A stretch of 64,000 nucleotides of DNA, taken from contig OX392536.1 of assembly GCA_947623455.1 (NCBI GenBank), positions 14,937,282 to 15,001,281 of the forward strand, read 5' to 3'. The notes beneath the pieces are model-generated. The model ran no database searches. It saw only the letters and a program-made list of their open reading frames with translations, and was not told where the DNA came from. Source of the DNA: Mimachlamys varia. Taxonomy: Eukaryota; Mollusca; Bivalvia; Pectinida; Pectinidae. Position 1 is the stretch's first letter, and each line of letters begins with the position of its first letter. Made by a program: the position numbers and the translations under genes. Of the stretch, positions 51,101-61,460 are shown piece by piece.

Positions 51101-54100
51101 TTTTCAACACAGATTCATAATTTTTGCTGCTACGTTATCTAAACAACGTCTCCTACATGATTAACTAGTAGGACAGCGATTAACAACCCCGATAAAAGCC
51201 TGAGATGCCGAGGTGGCAAATACAAAGTAACGGCTACCGTGCCGCGCTGTAGCCAAAAACAATTATAACTCTATTCAAATCGACATTATTCAATCAATTT
51301 TCAACACAGATTCATAATGTTTGATGCTACGTTATCTGCACAATACCTACGACATGATTAAGGTAGAGTGACAGGAGATAACATCCCCGATTAAAGCCTT
51401 GGAGGCAGGGGTGGCAAATATAAAGTAACGGCTATTATGAAAGGCTGTAGTCACAAAATCAATTATAACTCTATTCAAATCGACATAATTCAATCAATTA
51501 TCGACACAGATTTATAATTTGTGCTGCTACGTTATCTAAACAACGTGTCCTACATGAATAACTAGTGGGACAGCGATTAACAACCCCGATAAAAGCCTGA
51601 GATGCCGAAGTGGCAAATACAAAGTAACGGCTACCGTGCCGCGCTGTAGCCAAAAAACAATTATAACTCTATTCAAATCGACATTATTCATTCAATTTTC
51701 AACACAGATTCATAATGTTTGATGCTACGTTATCTGCACAATACCTACGACATGATTAAGGTAGGGTGACAGGAGATAACATCCCCGATTAAAGCCTTGG
51801 AGGCCGGAGTGGCAAATACAAAGTAACGGCTATCATGAAAGGCTGTAGTCAAAAAATCAATTATAACTCCATTCAAATCGACATCATTCAATCAATTATT
51901 GATACAGATTGATAATTTGTGCTGCAACGTTATCTGAACAACATCTCCTACATGATAAGCTAGGGGGACATCGGATAACATCCCCGATAAAAGCCTGGGA
52001 GGCCGGGGTAGCAAATGCAAAGTAACGGCTACAGTGCCGGGCTGTGGCCAAAACACATTTATAACTCTATCAAATCGACATAATTCAATCAATTTTCAAC
52101 ACAGATTCATAATTTTTGCTGCTACGTTATCTAAACAACGTCTCCTACATGATTAACTAGTAGGACAGCGATTAACAACCCCGATAAAAGCCTGAGATGC
52201 CGAGGTGGCAAATACAAAGTAACGGCTACCGTGCCGCGCTGTAGCCAAAAAAACAATTATAACTCTATTCAAATCGACATAATTCAATCAATTTTCAACA
52301 CAGATTCATAATGTTTGATGCTACGTTATCTGCACAATACCTACGACATGATTAAGGTAGAGTGACAGGAGATAACATCCCCGATTAAAGCCTTGGAGGC
52401 AGGGTGGCAAATATAAAGTAACGGCTATTATGAAAGGCTGTAGTCACAAAATCAATTATAACTCTATTCAAATCGACATAATTCAATCAATTATCGACAC
52501 AGATTTATAATTTGTGCTGCTACGTTATCTAAACAACGTGTCCTACATGAATAACTAGTAGGACAGCGATTAACAACCCCGATAAAAGCCTGAGATGCCG
52601 AAGTGGCAAATACAAAGAAACGGCTACCGTGCCGCGCTGTAGCCAAAAAACAATTATAACTCTATTCAAATCGACATTATTCATTCAATTTTCAACACAG
52701 ATTCATAATGTTTGATGCTACGTTATCTGCACAATACCTACGACATGATTAAGGTAGGGTGACAGGAGATAACATCCCCGATTAAAGCCTTGGAGGCCGG
52801 AGTGGCAAATACAAAGTAACGGCTATCATGAAAAGCTGTAGTCAAAAAATCAATTATAACTCCATTCAAATCGACATCATTCAATCAATTATTGATACAG
52901 ATTGATAATTTGTGCTGCAACGTTATCTGAACAACATCTCCTACATGATAAGCTAGGGGGACATCGGATAACATCCCCGATAAAAGCCTGGGAGGCCGGG
53001 GTAGCAAATGCAAAGTAACGGCTACAGTGCCGGGCTGTGGCCAAAACACATTTATAACTCTATCAAATCGACATAATTCAATCAATTTTCAACACAGATT
53101 CATAATTTTTGCTGCTACGTTATCTAAACAACGTCTCCTACATGATTAACTAGTAGGACAGCGATTAACAACCCCGATAAAAGCCTGAGATGCCGAGGTG
53201 GCAAATACAAAGTAACGGCTACCGTGCCGCGCTGTAGCCAAAAAAACAATTATAACTCTATTCAAATCGACATAATTCAATCAATTTTCAACACAGATTC
53301 ATAATGTTTGATGCTACGTTATCTGCACAATACCTACGACATGATTAAGGTAGGGTGACAGGAGATAACATCCCCGATTAAAGCCTTGGAGGCAGGGTGG
53401 CAAATATAAAGTAACGGCTATTATGAAAGGCTGTAGTCACAAAATCAATTATAACTCTTCAAATCGACATAATTCAATCAATTATCGACACAGATTTATA
53501 ATTTGTGCTGCTACGTTATCTAAACAACGTGTCCTACATGAATAACTAGTGGGACAGCGATTAACAACCCCGATAAAAGCCTGAGATGCCGAGGTGGCAA
53601 ATACAAAGTAACGGCTACCGTGCCGCGCTGTAGCCAAAAAACAATTATAACTCTATTCAAATCGACATAATTCATTCAATTTTCAACACAGATTCATAAT
53701 GTTTGATGCTACGTTATCTGCACAATACCTTCGACATGATTAAGGTAGGGTGACAGGAGATAACATCCCCGATTAAAGCCTTGGAGGCCGGAGTGGCAAA
53801 TACAAAGTAACGGCTATCATGAAAGGCTGTAGTCAAAAAATCAATTATAACTCCATTCAAATCGACATCATTCAATCAATTATTGATACAGATTGATAAT
53901 TTGTGCTGCAACGTTATCTGAACAACATCTCCTACATGATAAGCTAGGGGGACATCGGATAACATCCCCGATAAAAGCCTGGGAGGCCGGGGTAGCCAAT
54001 GCAAAGTAACGGCTACCGTGCCGGGCTGTGGCCAAAACACATTCATAACTCTATCAAATCGACATAATTCAATCAATTTTCAACACAGATTCATAATTTT

Positions 54101-55679
54101 TGCTGCTACGTTATCTAAACAACGTCTCCTACATGATTAACTAGTAGGACAGCGATTAACAACCCAGATAAAAGCCTGAGATGCCGAGGTGGCAAATACA
54201 AAGTAACGGCTACCGTGCCGCGCTGTAGCCAAAAAACAATTATAACTCTATTCAAATCGACATTATTCAATCAATTTTCAACACAGATTCATAATGTTTG
54301 ATGCTACGTTATCTGCACAATACCTACGACATGATTAAGGTAGGGTGACAGGAGATAACATCCCCGATTAAAGCCTTGGAGGCCGGAGTGGCAAATACAA
54401 AGTAACGGCTATCATGAAAGGCTGTAGTCAAAAAATCAATTATAACTCCATTCAAATCGACATCATTCAATCAATTATTGATACAGATTGATAATTTGTG
54501 CTGCAACGTTATCTGAACAACATCTCCTACATGATAAGCTAGGGGGACATCGGATAACATCCCCGATAAAAGCCTGGGAGGCCGGGGTAGCAAATGCAAA
54601 GTAACGGCCACAGTGCCGGGCTGTGGCCAAAACACATTTATAACTCTATCAAATCGACATAATTCAATCAATTTTCAACACAGATTCATAATTTTTGCTG
54701 CTACGTTATCTAAACAACGTCTCCTACATGATTAACTAGTAGGACAGCGATTAACAACCCCGATAAAAGCCTGAGATGCCGAGGTGGCAAATACAAAGTA
54801 ACGGCTACCGTGCCGCGCTGTAGCCAAAAAAACAATTATAACTCTATTCAAATCGACATAATTCAATCAATTTTCAACACAGATTCATAATGTTTGATGC
54901 TACGTTATCTGCACAATACCTTCGACATGATTAAGGTAGAGTGACCGGAGATAACATCCCCGATTAAAGCCTTGGAGGCAGGGTGGCAAATATAAAGTAA
55001 CGGCTATTATGAAAGGCTGTAGTCACAAAATCAATTATAACTCTTCAAATCGACATAATTCAATCAATTATCGACACAGATTTATAATTTGTGCTGCTAC
55101 GTTATCTAAACAACGTCTCCTACATGAATAACTAGTGGGACAGCGATTAACAACCCCGATAAAAGCCTGAGATGCCGAGGTGGCAAATACAAAGTAACGG
55201 CTACCGTGCCGCGCTGTAGCCAAAAAACAATTATAACTCTATTCAAATCGGCATTATTCATTCAATTTTCAACACAGATTCATAATGTTTGATGCTACGT
55301 TATCTGCACAATACCTTCGACATGATTAAGGTAGGGTGACAGGAGATAACATCCCCGATTAAAGCCTTGGAGGCCGGAGTGGCAAATACAAAGTAACGGC
55401 TATCATGAAAGGCTGTAGTCAAAAAATCAATTATAACTCCATTCAAATCGACATCATTCAATCAATTATTGATACAGATTTATAATTTGTGCTGCAACGT
55501 TATCTGAACAACATCTCCTACATGATAAGCTAGGGGGACATCGGATAACATCCCCGATAAAAGCCTGGGAGGCCGGGGTAGCAAATGCAAAGTAACGGCT
55601 ACCGTGCCGGGCTGTGGCCAAAACACATTTATAACTCTATCAAATCGACATAATTCAATCAATTTTCAACACAGATTCA
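48109..55679. repeat. Domain C large unit, copy 2 (12 monomers shorter)
   Basis: Parallel to copy 1 from its start to about 47,743. Shared rare variants include GCAGATAAAAAATAACTGC, CCCCAACAAAAGCCTGAG, TTCATAACTCTATC and the compensated GGCCACAG dyad (54,606). The difference from copy 1 is one copy rather than two of the 2,382-bp block. Confidence 0.85.
50900..54076. repeat. 5-monomer HOR (about 992-bp period) in domain C
   Basis: The TTATTGATACAGATTGATAA monomer recurs at 50,900, 51,892, 52,885 and 53,876, spacings of 991-993 bp. The same period is visible at 40,581/41,574/42,567, 43,956/44,949/45,940 and 62,223/63,214. Units alternate small markers such as GTAGAGTGACAGG against GTAGGGTGACAGG, and AAAGAAACGG against AAAGTAACGG. 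One 3-monomer step (45,940 to 46,535, 595 bp) interrupts the rhythm. Confidence 0.85.
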
Positions 55680-55820
55680 TAATTTTTGCTGCTACGTTAT
55701 CTAAACAACGTCTCCTACATGATTAACTAGTAGGACAGCGATTAACAACCCAGATAAAAGCCTGAGATGCCGAGGTGGCAAATACAAAGTAACGGCTACC
55801 GTGCCGCGCTGTAGCCAAAA

Positions 55821-57020
55821 AACAATTATAACTCAATTCAAAAGGACATAATTCAATCAATTTTCAACACAGATTCATAATTTTTAATGCTACGTTATCT
55901 TAACAAACAACGTCTCCTACATGATTAACAAGTGGGACAGCGAGTAACATTCCCGATAAAAGCCTGAGATGCCGGGGTGGCAAATACAAAGTACCGGCTA
56001 CCGTGCCGGGTTGTAGCAAAATACAATTATAACTCTATTCAAATCGACATAATTCAATCAATTTTCAACACAGATTCATAATTTTTGCTGCCATGTTATC
56101 TGCACAACATCTCATACATGATTAGCTTAGGTGACAGGGGATACCACCCACTGTTAAAGCCTAGGAGGCCAGGGTGGCAAATACAAAGTAACGGCTACCG
56201 TGCCAGGCTTGAGCAAAAAAAACAATTATAACTCTATTCAAATCGACACAATGCAATCAATATTCAACACATGTAAATAATTTTTGCTGCTACGTTATCT
56301 TAACAACATCTCCTACATGATAAGCTAGGGGGACAGCGATTAAAATTCCCGATAAAAGCCTGAGATGCCGAGGTGGCAAATACAAAGTAACGGCTACCGT
56401 TCCAGGCTGTAGCCAAAAAATACAATTATAACTCAATTCAAAAGGACATAATTCAATCAATTTTCAACACAGATTCATAATTTTTAATGCTACGTTATCT
56501 TAACAAACAACGTCTCCTACATGATTAACAAGCGGGACAGCGAGTAACATTCCCGATAAAAGCCTGAGATGCCGGGGTGGCAAATACAAAGTACCGGCTA
56601 CCGTGCCGGGTTGTAGCAAAATACAATTATAACTCTATTCAAATCGACATAATTCAATCAATTTTCAACACAGATTCATAATTTTTGCTGCCATGTTATC
56701 TGCACAACATCTCATACATGATTAGCTTAGGTGACAGGGGATACCACCCACTGTTAAAGCCTAGGAGGCCAGGGTGGCAAATACAAAGTAACGGCTACCG
56801 TGCCAGGCTTGAGCAAAAAAAACAATTATAACTCTATTCAAATCGACACAATGCAATCAATATTCAACACATGTTCATAATTTTTGCTGCTACGTTATCT
56901 TAACAACATCTCCTACATGATAAGCTAGGGGGACAGCGATTAACATTCCCGATAAAAGCCTGAGATGCCGAGGTGGCAAATACAAAGTAACGGCTACCGT
57001 TCCAGGCTGTAGCCAAAAAA
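55821..57020. repeat. 3-monomer tandem duplication (600-bp period, two copies)
   Basis: TTTTTAATGCTACGTTATCT occurs near 55,881 and 56,481, exactly 600 bp apart, and ATACCACCCACTG recurs with the same spacing. At least three substitutions separate the copies: AAGTGGGACAG/AAGCGGGACAG, TGTAAATAATT/TGTTCATAATT and TTAAAATTCCC/TTAACATTCCC. It is therefore older than the domain B amplification. Confidence 0.85.
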
Positions 57021-57473
57021 TACAATTATAACTCTATTCAAATCGACATAATTCAATCAATTATCAACACAGATTCATAATGTTTAATGCTACGTTATCT
57101 GCGCCATATTAACTATATGATTAGCTAGTGGGACATCGATTAACATCCCCAATAAAAGCCTGGGAGGCAAGGGTGGCAAATACAAAGTAACGGCTACAGT
57201 GCCGGGCTGTAGCAAAAAATACAATTATAACTCTATTCAAATCGACATTATTCAATCAATTATCAACACAGATTCATAATGTTTGATGCTACGTTATCTG
57301 CACAATACCTACAACATGATTAAGGTAGGGTGACAGGAGATAACATCCCCGATTAAAGCCTTGGAGGCCGGAGTGGCAAATACAAAGTAACGGCTATCAT
57401 GAAAAGCTGTAGTCAAAACATCAATTATAACTCCATTCAAATCGACATCATTCAATCAATTATTGATACAGAT

Positions 57474-60400
57474 TCATAATTTGTGCTGCAACGTTATCTG
57501 AACAACATCTCCTACATGATAAGCTAGGGGGACATCGGATAACATCCCCGATAAAAGCCTGGGAGGCCGGGGTAGCAAATGCAAAGTAACGGCTACCGTG
57601 CCGGGCTGTGGCCAAAAAACATTTATAACTCTATCAAATCGACATAATTCAATCAATTTTCAACACAGATTCAGAATGTTTGATGCTACGTTATCTGCAC
57701 AATACCTACGACATGATTAAGGTAGGGTGACAGGAGATAACATCCCCGATTAAAGTCTTGGAGGCAGGGGTGGCAAATATAAAGTAACGGCTATCGTGAA
57801 AGGCTGTAGTCAAAAAATCAATTATAACTCTTCAAATCGACATAATTCAATCAATTATCGACACAGATTTATAATTTGTGCTGCTACGTTATCTAAACAA
57901 CGTCTCCTACATGATTAACTAGTGGGACAGCGATTAACAACCCCGATAAAAGCCTGAGATGCCGAGGTGGCAAATACAAAATAACGGCTACCGTGCCGCG
58001 CTGTAGCCAAAAAAACAATTATAACTCAATTCAAAAGGACATAATTCAATCAATTTTCAACACAGATTCATAATTTTTAATGCTACGTTATCTTAACAAA
58101 CAACGTCTCCTACATGATTAACAAGTGGGACAGCGAGTAACATCCCCGATAAAAGCCTGAGATGCCGGGGTGGCAAATACAAAGTAACGGCTACCGTGCC
58201 GGGTTGTAGCAAAATACAATTATAACTCTATTCAAATCGACATAACTCAATCAATTTTCAACACAGTTTCATAATTTTTGCTGCCATGTTATCTGAACAA
58301 CATCTCATACATGATTAGCTTAGGTGACAGGGGATACCACCCACTGTTAAAGCCTGGGAGGCCAGGGTGGCAAATACAAAATAACGGCTACCGTTCCAGG
58401 CTGTAGCCAAAAAACAATTATAACTCTATTCAAATCGGCATAATTCAATCAATTTTCAACACAGATTCATAATTTTTGATGCCATGTTATCTGCGCCATA
58501 TTAACTATATGATTAGCTAGTGGGACATCGATTAACATCCCCAATAAAAGCCTGAGAGGCCAGGGTGGCAAATACAAAGTAACGGCTACCGTGCCGGGCT
58601 GTAGCAAAAAACAATTATAACTCTATTCAAATCGACATTATTCAATCAATTATCAACACAGATTCATAATGTTTGATGCTACGTTATCTGCACAATACCT
58701 ACAACAAGATTAAGCTAGGGTGACAGGAGATAACATCCCCGAGTAAAGCCTGAGATGCCGAGGTGGCAAATACAAAGTAACGGCTACCGTTCCAGGCTGT
58801 AGCCAAAAAATACAATTATAACTCTATTCAAATCGACATAATTCAATCAATTTTCAACACAGATTCATAATTTTTGATGCTACATTATCTGCGCCATATT
58901 AACTATATGATTAGCTAGTGGGACATCGATTAACATCCCCAATAAAAGCCTGGGAGGCCAGGGTGGCAAATACAAAGTAACGGCTACCGTGCCGGGCTGT
59001 AGAAAAAAACAATTATAACTCTATTCAAATCGACATTATTCATTCAATTTTCAACACAGATTCATAATGTTTGATGCTACGTTATCTGCACAATACCTAC
59101 AACATGATTTAACTAGGGTAACAGGAGATAACATCCCCGATTAAAGCCTGGGAGGCCGGAGTAGCAAATACAAAGTAACGGCTATCATGAAAAGCTGTAG
59201 TCAAAAAATCAATTATAACTCCGTGCAAATCGACATCATTCAATCAATTTTCAACACAGATTCATAATTTGTGCTGCAACGTTATCTGAACAACATCTCC
59301 TACATGATAAGCTAGGGGGACATCGGATAACATCCCCGATAAAAGCCTGGGAGGCCGGGGTAGCAAATGCAAAGTAACGGCTACCGTGCCGGGCTGTGGC
59401 CAAAAAACATTTATAACTCTATCAAATCGACATAATTCAATCAATTTTCAACACAGATTCAGAATGTTTGATGCTACGTTATCTGCACAATACCTACGAC
59501 ATGATTAAGGTAGGGTGACAGGAGATAACATCCCCGATTAAAGTCTTGGAGGCAGGGGTGGCAAATATAAAGTAACGGCTATCGTGAAAGGCTGTAGTCA
59601 AAAAATCAATTATAACTCTTCAAATCGACATAATTCAATCAATTATCGACACAGATTTATAATTTGTGCTGCTACGTTATCTAAACAACGTCTCCTACAT
59701 GATTAACTAGTGGGACAGCGATTAACAACCCCGATAAAAGCCTGAGATGCCGAGGTGGCAAATACAAAATAACGGCTACCGTGCCGCGCTGTAGCCAAAA
59801 AAACAATTATAACTCAATTCAAAAGGACATAATTCAATCAATTTTCAACACAGATTCATAATTTTTAATGCTACGTTATCTTAACAAACAACGTCTCCTA
59901 CATGATTAACAAGTGGGACAGCGAGTAACATCCCCGATAAAAGCCTGAGATGCCGGGGTGGCAAATACAAAGTAACGGCTACCGTGCCGGGTTGTAGCAA
60001 AATACAATTATAACTCTATTCAAATCGACATAACTCAATCAATTTTCAACACAGTTTCATAATTTTTGCTGCCATGTTATCTGAACAACATCTCATACAT
60101 GATTAGCTTAGGTGACAGGGGATACCACCCACTGTTAAAGCCTGGGAGGCCAGGGTGGCAAATACAAAATAACGGCTACCGTTCCAGGCTGTAGCCAAAA
60201 AACAATTATAACTCTATTCAAATCGGCATAATTCAATCAATTTTCAACACAGATTCATAATTTTTGATGCCATGTTATCTGCGCCATATTAACTATATGA
60301 TTAGCTAGTGGGACATCGATTAACATCCCCAATAAAAGCCTGGGAGGCCAGGGTGGCAAATACAAAGTAACGGCTACCGTGCCGGGCTGTAGCAAAAAAC

Positions 60401-61460
60401 AATTATAACTCTATTCAAATCGACATTATTCAATCAATTATCAACACAGATTCATAATGTTTGATGCTACGTTATCTGCACAATACCTACAACAAGATTA
60501 AGCTAGGGTGACAGGAGATAACATCCCCGAGTAAAGCCTGAGATGCCGAGGTGGCAAATACAAAGTAACGGCTACCGTTCCAGGCTGTAGCCAAAAAATA
60601 CAATTATAACTCTATTCAAATCGACATAATTCAATCAATTTTCAACACAGATTCATAATTTTTGATGCTACATTATCTGCGCCATATTAACTATATGATT
60701 AGCTAGTGGGACATCGATTAACATCCCCAATAAAAGCCTGGGAGGCCAGGGTGGCAAATACAAAGTAACGGCTACCGTGCCGGGCTGTAGAAAAAAACAA
60801 TTATAACTCTATTCAAATCGACATTATTCATTCAATTTTCAACACAGATTCATAATGTTTGATGCTACGTTATCTGCACAATACCTACAACATGATTTAA
60901 CTAGGGTAACAGGAGATAACATCCCCGATTAAAGCCTGGGAGGCCGGAGTAGCAAATACAAAGTAACGGCTATCATGAAAAGCTGTAGTCAAAAAATCAA
61001 TTATAACTCCGTGCAAATCGACATCATTCAATCAATTTTCAACACAGATTCATAATTTGTGCTGCAACGTTATCTGAACAACATCTCCTACATGATAAGC
61101 TAGGGGGACATAGGATAACATCCCCGATAAAAGCCTGGGAGGCCGGGGTAGCAAATGCAAAGTAACGGCTACCGTGCCGGGCTGTGGCCAAAAAACATTT
61201 ATAACTCTATCAAATCGACATAATTCAATCAATTTTCAACACAGATTCAGAATGTTTGATGCTACGTTATCTGCACAATACCTACGATATGATTAAGGTA
61301 GGGTGACAGGGGATAACATCCCCGATTAAAGTCTTGGAGGCAGGGGTGGCAAATATAAAGTAACGGCTATCATGAAAGGCTGTAGTCAAAAAATCAATTA
61401 TAACTCTTCAAATCGACATAATTCAATCAATTATCGACACAGATTTATAATTTGTGCTGC
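57474..61460. repeat. Second 9-monomer HOR (1,788-bp period, about 2.2 copies)
   Basis: Equivalent monomers lie at 57,474, 59,262 and 61,050, with the rare marker CAGATTCAGAATGTTTGATG in each unit. The unit includes TTTTTAATGC, ATACCACCCACTG, TAACAAGATTAAGC-like and AAAATAACGG monomers. The first ~600 bp also match 47,544-48,110. The third copy breaks off near 61,460, where TTATCTTAACAACAACTCC appears. Confidence 0.85.
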
